DNA of 7,730 nucleotides from an uncultured Clostridia bacterium (GTDB lineage: Bacteria; Bacillota; Clostridia; Christensenellales; Borkfalkiaceae), in assembly GCA_947632165.1 (NCBI GenBank), contig CANROI010000063.1, positions 1 to 7,730 of the forward strand, read 5' to 3'. Both the position numbers and the translations under genes were made by a program. Below the pieces are notes generated by a model. That model made no database searches. It worked only from the letters and a program-made list of their open reading frames with translations, and was not told the origin of the DNA. Every line of letters begins with the position of its first letter. Within the stretch, counting starts at the first letter, position 1. Shown in pieces: positions 1 to 6,051 of this stretch.

Positions 1-2321
1 TGCTGGGCGCGCGAAGAATTATCGGTGGGCGTCCAGGTGAGGGTCGCATCTGCGTCGATCGTGATCTTATCGAGGTTGGCGCCGCCTGCCGCGTTGCCTT
101 GGAATACGATCACGTTCTCGCCCGCCTTGAGATGGATCTTGATGCTTACCACCGAGAAGTGCTTATATGCGGGGCCGAACCAATCGAAGAACTGCAGATT
201 GTCGAGTCCGGGAAGCGTTCCGTCGATCTTGACGCTCGTCCCATTGACGGTCATGTTCAGATATTCCCCCGTCGAGAGATCGAGCGCGGGCATGCTCGAG
301 GAACCGAACTCTCCGATCGAGGAAGCGGCACGAAGATACAGCGTTGCGTCGCATTCTTTGTCCGAGGTGATCGTGAAGGTTGCGGAGGCGCCGTTATTGA
401 AGTAGCCGATGCAGGTCACGATGTCTTCGCTGTTCCATTCATTGCCCGTTTCCACGTCGATGGGGTTCGTCGAGCCGTCCTTCAGGACCGCATTTTCGAA
501 TTCAAAGACTGTTCCCTTTGCGGTTTCGCCGCCGGGGCCGGGGCCGGGATCGGGCGTCGTGGGCAGATCGGGATCGGGCGTCGTGGGTGCGTGGTTCTCG
601 CCCTTCTTCTGCGAAGCGATCCACTCCCACATGTTCGTCTCTTTGATGCAGTTCTCGGGAACGAGCTGGGATTGCTCGGTGAGCTTGCTGTTCGGGAATT
701 CCGTCGTGACCTGATCGTTGAAGGCATAGATCCAGGACCAGTGCCCCATGTAGGAAGCCGTGGGATCATCGATGCCTCTCACGTTCTTGGTGAGGGTCAT
801 ATGGGTATTCGCGGCCTCGCTCTTGAGCAGGCGCATGAAGGTCGGGAACTCGCATTGAGCGGGCTGGACGGTGGTGTCGTCTGCGGAGAGCAGGAACCAG
901 ATGTTGTAGTTCTTGACGCTTGCGATCATCTGATCGGAAATGCGGGAATCGACATACGCCTCGCAGATGGGATAGAACGCCGCGAAGTAATCGCCGTGCT
1001 CGAACATCATGTTCATCGTCATGTAGCCGCCGTTGGAGCAGCCGCCGAGATAGATGCGGCTCGTATCGATATCCGAATTGCTTTCGACATAGGAAGTAAT
1101 CGCCTTCCAGAGCGCCGCGGTGTAGCAGGATTCCTGCTTGCCCGTGCCCGAACCGTTATTGTATTGGCCCGTGCCGTCGTCCATCCACATCGTGGGGGTC
1201 TGGACCGCAAGCACATAGGCGCCCGCAAGCCCGTCCTTTGCGAAGTAATGCTGGATGTTGACGGAGTTCTCGGTCGTGAGCCCCGTCACTTCATTGCCGA
1301 GGAGGGCGATGTCGATATCCGTGCCGCCCTCGCCTGCGCCGTGCAGCCAGATGACGAGCGGATTCTTGCCCTTATCCGATTCGGCGCCCTTGGGTGCCCA
1401 GCTTGCGCGGGTGAGCGTGTAGTCGCCCTCGGTCACGGTGTCCTTCTTCCAGGAAGCCGTCTGGGGAACGATGCGGTCGGTGGGCTTGGGAGAGATCTCG
1501 AGCTCTTTCCCCGCGGTGACGGTCGTGTTGCCGTGGCTGAAGCTCTTGCCTTCCTTCACCTGTACGAATACGGGGGGAACGGTCTCGACCCAGCTGTTTT
1601 TGGCCGAACGGAAATCATAGCTGAAGGGGCTCGCTTCGCCGTTCTTTGCCGCAAATTCGATCGTGAGGTACTTGGATTCCGCCGTTGCCTTGTTGCCGAG
1701 CTCGTCGCTCGCATAGACGTCGAGCACGGTGCGGGGGGTCTTGGTCGTGCCCGTCCAGCCCGTGAGTTCCAGCGCGACCGAGAAGGTGTCCTTGTCGAAG
1801 CCGGAGACGTTGCCGTCGAACTCGAATATGACCTTGTTGTAGGAAGGACCCCATTCGAAGCTGCCGACCGCGATCTTGAAGCTCTTATACTCGAGCTGAT
1901 CGGTGGTGACGGGAGGGACATAGTTGGGATCATCCTTGCCGCAGACGGTGCACTTGCCGTCTTTGAAGGTGTGATCGGCGGCGTCCTTCTTCTGGTCGCT
2001 GTGGGTGCAGGTCGCGGGATGCCAATGCTGCTTTTCGTCGCTCGCCCACTTCTTTTCGTCGAAGGTGTGGACGTGCTCCGCGGGCGGCGTATAGTTGGGA
2101 TCGTCCTTGCCGCAGACGGTGCACTTGCCGTCTTTGAAGGTGTGGGCTGCCGCGTCCTTCTTCTCTTCCTTGTGATCGCAGGTGGCGGCATGCCAATGCT
2201 GCTGTTCGTCGCTCGTCCATTCGTTTGCGAAGGTGTGTTCATGGCCGCAGGCGGTAAGCCCGAAGCAGAACAGCATCGCGCAAAGCACGGAAAGAACGGT
2301 TAAAATTCTCTTGTTCCTCAT
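1..2321 (-). CDS. Secreted multidomain esterase lipoprotein (C-terminus cut by window edge)
   Basis: Likely a surface-anchored carbohydrate or acyl esterase; the substrate is unknown. At least 773 residues are encoded and no stop is reached at the left edge. The ATG at 2321 follows an AAGGAGG at 2330-2336 with 8-nt spacing. A basic, hydrophobic signal peptide ends in the lipobox LTAC with Cys25 as the predicted lipidated residue. Residues 27-134 hold two CxxC/His repeats. Residues about 138-250 look like the Ig-like N-terminal domain of EstA-type esterases. The alpha/beta-hydrolase region (about 280-560) has a WLHGAGEGG oxyanion-type segment (His327-Gly328), a nucleophile motif GCSNG (Ser429), Asp481/Asp482 in SADDTTVQP and His527 in MGHWSW, giving a plausible catalytic triad. 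A Thr/Pro/Asp/Gly linker (about 578-598) leads to a CBM6/35-like beta-sandwich (about 603-760) ending in ENVIVFQGN...NLDKITI. Seen: motifs and order. Inferred: esterase on plant or mucosal polysaccharide. It has its own promoter and is not part of the lysC operon. Confidence 0.85.
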   Translation of the reverse strand, partial: MRNKRILTVLSVLCAMLFCFGLTACGHEHTFANEWTSDEQQHWHAATCDHKEEKKDAAAHTFKDGKCTVCGKDDPNYTPPAEHVHTFDEKKWASDEKQHWHPATCTHSDQKKDAADHTFKDGKCTVCGKDDPNYVPPVTTDQLEYKSFKIAVGSFEWGPSYNKVIFEFDGNVSGFDKDTFSVALELTGWTGTTKTPRTVLDVYASDELGNKATAESKYLTIEFAAKNGEASPFSYDFRSAKNSWVETVPPVFVQVKEGKSFSHGNTTVTAGKELEISPKPTDRIVPQTASWKKDTVTEGDYTLTRASWAPKGAESDKGKNPLVIWLHGAGEGGTDIDIALLGNEVTGLTTENSVNIQHYFAKDGLAGAYVLAVQTPTMWMDDGTGQYNNGSGTGKQESCYTAALWKAITSYVESNSDIDTSRIYLGGCSNGGYMTMNMMFEHGDYFAAFYPICEAYVDSRISDQMIASVKNYNIWFLLSADDTTVQPAQCEFPTFMRLLKSEAANTHMTLTKNVRGIDDPTASYMGHWSWIYAFNDQVTTEFPNSKLTEQSQLVPENCIKETNMWEWIASQKKGENHAPTTPDPDLPTTPDPGPGPGGETAKGTVFEFENAVLKDGSTNPIDVETGNEWNSEDIVTCIGYFNNGASATFTITSDKECDATLYLRAASSIGEFGSSSMPALDLSTGEYLNMTVNGTSVKIDGTLPGLDNLQFFDWFGPAYKHFSVVSIKIHLKAGENVIVFQGNAAGGANLDKITIDADATLTWTPTDNSSRAQ
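546..587 (-). repeat. Duplicated Pro/Thr/Asp linker segment
   Basis: An exact 18-bp direct repeat (546-563 and 570-587, 24-bp period) encodes the repeated linker PTTPDPDL / PTTPDPGP, followed by Gly-Pro pairs. It separates the esterase domain from the carbohydrate-binding module of the lipoprotein. Such linkers are typical flexible spacers in secreted glycan-active enzymes. Confidence 0.75.
1920..2219 (-). repeat. Two tandem CxxC/His repeats inside the esterase lipoprotein
   Basis: Two copies with a 171-nt (57-residue) period encode residues 35-77 and 92-134 of the lipoprotein. Each copy has the order W..SDE.QHWH..TC.H, then HTFKDGKCTVCGKDDPNY. In the last 54 nt (2091-2144 and 1920-1973) the copies differ at a single base, while the first parts have diverged more. 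Each contains three cysteines and several histidines (for example His42, His44, Cys48, Cys67, Cys70), which could bind a metal. Similar HTF...CTVCG units are common in surface proteins of Clostridia. Their function is not known to me. Confidence 0.85.
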
Positions 2322-2354
2322 TATCAGATCCTCCTTGAATTGTGTTTGCATTTT

Positions 2355-2383
2355 ATCATAATCTGTGAGCAAAAACAAGGCAA
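2355..2383 (-). promoter_or_regulatory. Sigma-A/70-type promoter for the esterase lipoprotein
   Basis: On the minus strand a TTGCCT -35 box (2378-2383) and a TATGAT -10 box (2355-2360) are separated by exactly 17 nt. The expected transcript start is near 2348, giving a leader of about 27 nt that ends in the AAGGAGG ribosome binding site at 2330-2336. The promoter lies downstream of the aspartokinase terminators, which supports separate transcription. No operator or riboswitch was recognised in this short leader. Confidence 0.7.
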
Positions 2384-2450
2384 GTCGCAAGAATGGCCGC
2401 TTTTCCGTCACGCTTTACACAAACCCCGCCGCGAAGTGTTCAGCATTCCG

Positions 2451-2493
2451 AAAAACAAAACGCGCCCGCCTCCGCTTGGAAGAGGCAAGGCGC
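2451..2493 (-). terminator. Second (distal) intrinsic terminator after lysC
   Basis: Reading the minus strand, stem GCGCC (2489-2493 with 2462-2466) and inner stem GCCTC (2482-2486 with 2468-2472) enclose a 9-nt loop, with a small internal loop between the stems. A T-tract TTTTGTTTTT follows (2451-2460). It is a credible back-up to the terminator at 2509-2541. Confidence 0.65.
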
Positions 2494-2508
2494 TTTTCGG
2501 GAGTTCCG

Positions 2509-2541
2509 AAAAAACAAAACGGCTCCTCTTTCGGGGAGCCG
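2509..2541 (-). terminator. Intrinsic terminator of the cdaA-lysC operon
   Basis: Immediately after the lysC stop, the minus strand has a perfect 7-bp stem CGGCTCC/GGAGCCG (2535-2541 and 2520-2526) with the 8-nt loop CCGAAAGA, followed by TTTTGTTTTTT (2509-2519). The stem begins only 6 bp past the TAG, a typical position for a strong rho-independent terminator. Confidence 0.9.
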
Positions 2542-2547
2542 CCCGCG

Positions 2548-3867
2548 CTATTCTCTTTTGAAAAATTCTTCGTAGACGGCCTTCACCGTGCGCTCGTAGT
2601 TCTCGTTGTCCACGCCGACGATGATGTTGAGCTCCGAAGAGCCCTGGTCGATCATGCGGACGTTCACGCCGACGCGCGCGATCGCCTCGAACAGGCGCGC
2701 CGAAGTACCCACGCTACGGCTCATGCCGTGCCCGACGACCGCGATCAGGGCGACGTTTTCGAAGAGGCGCACCGTGTCCGGCGCGACCGCCTCGCGGATC
2801 CCCTCGACGAGCTGTTCGCGCACGCCGTCTTTCAGCTCCGCCTCGTCGATCACGAGCGACATCGTGTCGATGCCCGAGGGCATGTGCTCGAAGGAGACGC
2901 CGAGGCGCTCGAGCACCGTCAAAATCTTGCGCGCAAAGCCGATCTCGGTATTCATGAGCGACTTTTCGATGAAGATGACCGCAAAGTTCTTCTTGCCCGC
3001 GATCCCCGTGACCACACGCCCGCTGAAGCGGTATTTGCTCGCGGGCAAAATGTCGGTGCCCTCGTCGTCGGGACGGAAGGTGTTCTTGATCCGGATGGGG
3101 ATATCCGCCTCCCGCACGGGAAAGATGGATTCGCTGTGGAGCACGTTCGCACCCATGTAGGAGAGCTCGCGCAGCTCCTTATAGGAGAGGGAGCGGATGC
3201 GCACGGGATCATCCACAATGCGCGGATCGCAGGCGAGAAAACCGCTCACGTCCGTCCAATTCTCATAGAGGTCGGCGCCGACGGCGCGCGCCACGATGGC
3301 GCCCGAGACGTCGCTCCCCCCGCGGGAAAACACCGACACCTTCCCCTCTTCATCCGCCCCGTAGAAGCCGGGAATGACGGCCCGCGGAAGGCCGCGGAGG
3401 GACTCCGCCATGCGCACATAGCTCTTAAGGCCCGCCGCCTTGCCCTTTTCGAAGAGCACGGCGTCCTTCGCGTCCACAAAGGGGATCCCGAGCAGCGCCG
3501 CCATGATCTTCCCCGCGAGGTATTCCCCGCGGGAGACGGTGAACGCCACGTTATTTTCGCGCACGATCTCCTCTTCCGTCGCGGACAGGAGCGCCTCGAT
3601 GTCGATGCCGATCTCGAGCTCGCGCGCGATCACGCGGAAGCGCTCTTTGACGCGGCGGAAGGGCTCGCCGCAGGTGCCCGTCTGTGCGAGCGTTTTGTGC
3701 GTTTCGAATAACAGATCGGTGATCTTGACGTCTGCGCCGAACCGCTTGCCGGGCGCCGAGACGACGATATACCGCCGGGAGGAATCCCCCTCGACGATCT
3801 CCTTCACCCGCCGCATCGTCATGCCGTCCGCCATCGACGTGCCGCCGAACTTGCACACTTTAATCAT
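2548..3867 (-). CDS. lysC: Aspartate kinase (lysC/thrA-type aspartokinase, monofunctional)
   Basis: Phosphorylates L-aspartate with ATP to give 4-phospho-L-aspartate, the first step toward lysine, diaminopimelate, threonine and methionine; cytosolic. The 439-residue length fits monofunctional aspartokinases. The N-terminal amino-acid-kinase domain has KFGGTS (6-11), IPGFYG (165-170), SRGGSD (181-186), WTDVSG (204-209) and DPRIV (214-218). Two C-terminal ACT domains (about 293-355 and 372-438) include IDQGSSELNIIVGV (406-419), so allosteric feedback by an end-product amino acid is expected; which one cannot be read from the sequence. There is no fused homoserine dehydrogenase. The ATG at 3867 follows AGGGAG with 7-nt spacing and overlaps the upstream DUF1015 gene by 8 nt (ATGATTAA), suggesting coupled translation. 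The stop is TAG and a terminator follows at once. No lysine riboswitch or T-box precedes the gene, so transcription depends on the cdaA promoter or an unseen internal one. The paralogue class (lysC, thrA-like, yclM-like) is not certain. Confidence 0.93.
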   Translation of the reverse strand: MIKVCKFGGTSMADGMTMRRVKEIVEGDSSRRYIVVSAPGKRFGADVKITDLLFETHKTLAQTGTCGEPFRRVKERFRVIARELEIGIDIEALLSATEEEIVRENNVAFTVSRGEYLAGKIMAALLGIPFVDAKDAVLFEKGKAAGLKSYVRMAESLRGLPRAVIPGFYGADEEGKVSVFSRGGSDVSGAIVARAVGADLYENWTDVSGFLACDPRIVDDPVRIRSLSYKELRELSYMGANVLHSESIFPVREADIPIRIKNTFRPDDEGTDILPASKYRFSGRVVTGIAGKKNFAVIFIEKSLMNTEIGFARKILTVLERLGVSFEHMPSGIDTMSLVIDEAELKDGVREQLVEGIREAVAPDTVRLFENVALIAVVGHGMSRSVGTSARLFEAIARVGVNVRMIDQGSSELNIIVGVDNENYERTVKAVYEEFFKRE

Positions 3868-4999
3868 AGCTGATCTCCCTGCCCTCGAGACAATACCGCT
3901 CGCAGGCGAGGCGGAAGGTCCTTACGGGGAAGCGCTTGCCCGCCTTGGCGGCCGCAAGCAGTTCCTCCTTTCCGACGGGCGGCAGCGCGACGACGGCGCT
4001 CCCCTCCTTCAGAAGTTCGCCCATCTTCCCGGGAAGGCGCTCGACCTTCCCGCCGTTTGCGGCGAGGTACTCCCCGATCGTCTCTTCCACGCGGCGGTAG
4101 CCCTCCGGGCCCGCAGAGAGCACGGGATAGAGCACGGCGCCGCTGCGCTTGCATTTGAGTTTCTTTTCGAAGAAAGAGGCGAACGCCTCGGCGTCCACCC
4201 CGCTCACGCGGCGGTGGATGGGCTCGAAGGAGACCGCTTCGCTCTCGATGTTGACGAATTCCGCGAGCGCAAAGCGCGCGGGATGGTAACGCTGCGCGGG
4301 CGCAGTAAGGCTGCACCGCACGTTCTCCCAATGCCGCTTCGCCGCGCACAGGGAATGATTGCCCGAGGCCACGATGAAGCATGGATCGGCGCGCCCCATC
4401 AGATCGTGAGCGACGTCGGCGGCGATGTATTCGGGCAGGAACCGCCCCGTGATCCGCCCGCCCCCTTCCATGAGGCTGAAATCGTAGAGCTCTTCGAGGT
4501 CGCTCTCCATCGAGCGCAGGATCTTATCCTTCTTGTCGCGGTAGAAGAGCACGGTGTGCGGAAATTCGAGCAGAGACTGCCCGCGCGCCTCCGCGCGGGC
4601 CTTGACGAGCGCGGGGTCCGTCTCCTCGGAGGCGCGGATCGCCGCGTCTTTCTCGGCGGTCCCGGAAAATTCTTCCAGATCCACCGCGAGCAGAATGCCC
4701 GCGCGGATCCCCGCGGGCGTATGCCGTTCCACGAGGACGCCGCCGCGGTACAGCCGCTCGACGGCGCCCGTCTCGAGCGCGCCGTAATGCGCGTCGCGGA
4801 GGGCGGAAAAACGCGCCTCGTTCTCCTCGCCGAGGCGTGCGTCGGGCAGGATGCAGGAGAGCGCGGAGACCTCCGCCCCGCGCGCAATGCGATCCCAAAA
4901 GAAAGGGTCCTGCGCGCCCTCTGAGCACGGCGGGACCGCCCATTTCTCGAAATTTTGTTTCGGCAAAAAGAGCCGCGGTACGACAATACAGCTTCTCAT
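3860..4999 (-). CDS. DUF1015 family protein (possible amino-acid kinase relative)
   Basis: The 379-residue protein fits the DUF1015 family in its clostridial form. The start FLPKQNFEKWAVPPC (11-25), the segment IRASEETDPALVKAR (121-135), LEFPHTVLFYRD (144-155) and the core motif SGNHSLCAAK (212-221) line up with family hallmarks as I remember them. Known background: the free-serine kinases SerK and SbnI have been linked to this superfamily, so a role in amino-acid phosphorylation is possible, but no activity can be claimed here. Two conserved-looking positions seem altered: RATEGT-like becomes RASEET, and DGNHS-like becomes SGNHS. The ATG at 4999 shares ATGA with the stop of the preceding microprotein gene and lacks a clear Shine-Dalgarno, so it is probably translated by re-initiation. 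The gene ends in an 8-nt overlap with lysC. No signal peptide or membrane span is visible, so it is presumably cytosolic. Confidence 0.8.
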   Translation of the reverse strand: MRSCIVVPRLFLPKQNFEKWAVPPCSEGAQDPFFWDRIARGAEVSALSCILPDARLGEENEARFSALRDAHYGALETGAVERLYRGGVLVERHTPAGIRAGILLAVDLEEFSGTAEKDAAIRASEETDPALVKARAEARGQSLLEFPHTVLFYRDKKDKILRSMESDLEELYDFSLMEGGGRITGRFLPEYIAADVAHDLMGRADPCFIVASGNHSLCAAKRHWENVRCSLTAPAQRYHPARFALAEFVNIESEAVSFEPIHRRVSGVDAEAFASFFEKKLKCKRSGAVLYPVLSAGPEGYRRVEETIGEYLAANGGKVERLPGKMGELLKEGSAVVALPPVGKEELLAAAKAGKRFPVRTFRLACERYCLEGREISYD

Positions 5000-5115
5000 A
5001 CGGACATACTCAACGCATTGATCAGGATGACGAGCGCACAGGCGACGACCAGCGCAAGCAGCTTGATCGGAATATTTTCGGTGAAGATCTTCTTTAAGAC
5101 TTCCTTGAATTTCAT
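4996..5115 (-). CDS. 39-residue single-span membrane microprotein in the cdaR position
   Basis: A short, previously easy-to-miss gene of 39 codons plus TGA. Its ATG shares ATGA with the cdaA stop (5112-5115), its own stop shares ATGA with the DUF1015 start (4996-4999), and GGAGGG lies 9 nt upstream (5125-5130). The product begins MKFKEVLKKIFTENIPIK, a basic amphipathic stretch, followed by one hydrophobic span (about residues 17-35, LLALVVACALVILINAL) and ends SMSV. Positive-inside logic puts the N-terminus in the cytosol. In many Firmicutes the gene after cdaA is cdaR, whose product has the same kind of anchor (K-I/L-L-A-L-V-x-A...IN) followed by extracytoplasmic YbbR domains; here those domains are absent. 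Inference: a minimal CdaR-like regulator or membrane partner of CdaA. Alternatives are a decayed cdaR remnant retained for translational coupling, or an unrelated small membrane protein. Confidence 0.72.
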   Translation of the reverse strand: MKFKEVLKKIFTENIPIKLLALVVACALVILINALSMSV

Positions 5116-5927
5116 GACTTCTTGCCCTCCATCTTGAATTCTTTCCAATAGTACTCGCGCAGGAATTTTTTCAGGAGTTCCGAATCGGCGTAGCGGGTGA
5201 TCTCGCCGTGTTTGACGACCGAGACAATGCCCGTCTCTTCGGAGACGATGACCGCGGAGACGTCCGCGACCTCGGTGACCCCGATCCCCGCGCGGTGGCG
5301 GGTGCCGAAGTCCTTGGGGAAATCCTTCTGCGTGAGCGGCAAAAAGCAGCCCGCCGCCTGGATCTTATCCCCGTAGATGATCATCGCGCCGTCGTGCAGG
5401 GGTGCCTTGTTGACGAAGATGCCCTCGATGAGCTGGTTGGAGATATGCGCGCCCAGAACGACGCCGCTGTCGATGATCTCCTTGGGGAGGTTCCCGTTGG
5501 AGAGCACGATGAGCGCGCCCGTGTTGTTCTTGGAAAGATTCTGCACCGCGCGCACGATGGCGAGCACATACTCCTCCGCGCGCGCCGCGACGACCGACTT
5601 CGCGGTCGCCTCCGCCGAGGCGTTCGTCCCCCACTTGCCCGTCCAGATGGTGCGCTTGATCTCCGTGGAGAACAGCAGCAGGAAGAACATGGACAAAAGC
5701 AGGATGAAGAGCACGAAACCGACGTCGTTGAACGCGTCGAGGAACAGGAAAAGAACCCCCACGAAGAGAAGGAGCACGGTGTAAACGACGATGAGCCGCT
5801 TTGCGTTGTTCTCTTTGAGAATGCGGAATACGAAATAGACGAGGAAATACAGTAAGATCCCCTCCATGACATACGCGGGCACATTCGCCTCCGTAAATAC
5901 CCGCTTGATCGATTCCAAGATTTCCAT
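5112..5927 (-). CDS. cdaA: Diadenylate cyclase CdaA (c-di-AMP synthase)
   Basis: Condenses two ATP into cyclic di-AMP, the second messenger that controls potassium and osmolyte transport and cell-envelope homeostasis in Firmicutes. The 271-residue length is close to the usual CdaA (about 273). Three hydrophobic spans (about 19-36, 45-63 and 69-87) form the N-terminal membrane domain. The DisA_N catalytic domain follows, with HDGAMII (DGA at 179-181), GTRHRAGIGV (RHR at 210-212) and VSEETG (228-233), all family hallmarks. The ATG at 5927 is chosen because GAGGAG lies 5 nt upstream (5933-5938) and the protein then starts like known CdaA. A longer frame from a TTG at 6017 would begin inside the -35 box of the promoter. 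It is the first gene of the operon and ends in an ATGA overlap with the microprotein gene. The usual cdaA-cdaR-glmM order is not seen here. Confidence 0.95.
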   Translation of the reverse strand: MEILESIKRVFTEANVPAYVMEGILLYFLVYFVFRILKENNAKRLIVVYTVLLLFVGVLFLFLDAFNDVGFVLFILLLSMFFLLLFSTEIKRTIWTGKWGTNASAEATAKSVVAARAEEYVLAIVRAVQNLSKNNTGALIVLSNGNLPKEIIDSGVVLGAHISNQLIEGIFVNKAPLHDGAMIIYGDKIQAAGCFLPLTQKDFPKDFGTRHRAGIGVTEVADVSAVIVSEETGIVSVVKHGEITRYADSELLKKFLREYYWKEFKMEGKKS

Positions 5928-5988
5928 GGTTGCTCCTCGCGCCGAATTTTTCCGAAATCGGTTTTTTCCGTCTGTTTTTCCTACTGAT

Positions 5989-6017
5989 ATTATAACTTTC
6001 ACGCCGGAAAAAAGCAA
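5989..6017 (-). promoter_or_regulatory. Sigma-A/70-type promoter of the cdaA operon
   Basis: On the minus strand TTGCTT (-35, 6012-6017) and a perfect TATAAT (-10, 5989-5994) are separated by exactly 17 nt. Transcription should start near 5982, giving a leader of about 55 nt before the cdaA ATG at 5927. The -35 box lies inside the inverted repeat at 6001-6030. This promoter makes the upstream TTG start for cdaA untenable. Confidence 0.85.
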
Positions 6018-6030
6018 AGTTTTTTGGCGT
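6001..6030. repeat. Inverted repeat overlapping the cdaA -35 region
   Basis: ACGCC (6001-6005) pairs with GGCGT (6026-6030), and A6 (6008-6013) pairs with T6 (6020-6025) around the loop GCAAAG, with a GG bulge. On the plus strand four more T residues follow (6031-6034), so it resembles an intrinsic terminator for plus-strand transcription. On the minus strand no T-run follows the stem, so it is not a clear holA terminator. It could be a regulator site, since it covers the -35 box, or a barrier to antisense transcription. Confidence 0.5.
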
Positions 6031-6051
6031 TTTTCCCGTGATTATTTTGCC

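Noticed and set aside
99..2303. A 734-codon open frame on the plus strand
   Set aside because: It lies wholly antisense to the esterase lipoprotein, which has a signal peptide, lipobox, catalytic motifs, promoter and ribosome binding site. The plus frame has no recognisable domain and its internal repeat is only the complement of the CxxC repeats. GC-rich codon bias explains the lack of stops.
2322..2547. A riboswitch or small RNA in the 226-bp gap between lysC and the esterase gene
   Set aside because: The gap is accounted for by two terminators, a promoter and a short leader; 2384-2450 shows no convincing structure or known aptamer core.
2365..3711. A 448-codon open frame on the plus strand
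   Set aside because: Antisense to aspartokinase and running through its terminators; the His/Asp/Arg-rich product has no family features.
3440..4924. A 494-codon open frame on the plus strand
   Set aside because: Antisense shadow of lysC and the DUF1015 gene; low-complexity composition and no promoter or ribosome binding site seen.
4996..5115. The short frame after cdaA as the start of a frameshifted full-length cdaR
   Set aside because: After its TGA the sequence immediately becomes DUF1015 in another frame from its family-typical first residues; there is no room for YbbR domains and no YbbR-like sequence in any frame nearby.
5928..6017. A 30-residue N-terminal extension of CdaA from a TTG
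   Set aside because: The TTG falls in the -35 box of the cdaA promoter and the -10 box would be inside the extension. The ATG at 5927 has a good ribosome binding site and matches family start positions.
5928..6051. A c-di-AMP (ydaO-type) riboswitch upstream of cdaA
   Set aside because: The leader is only about 55 nt, too short for that aptamer, and no matching conserved segments are seen.
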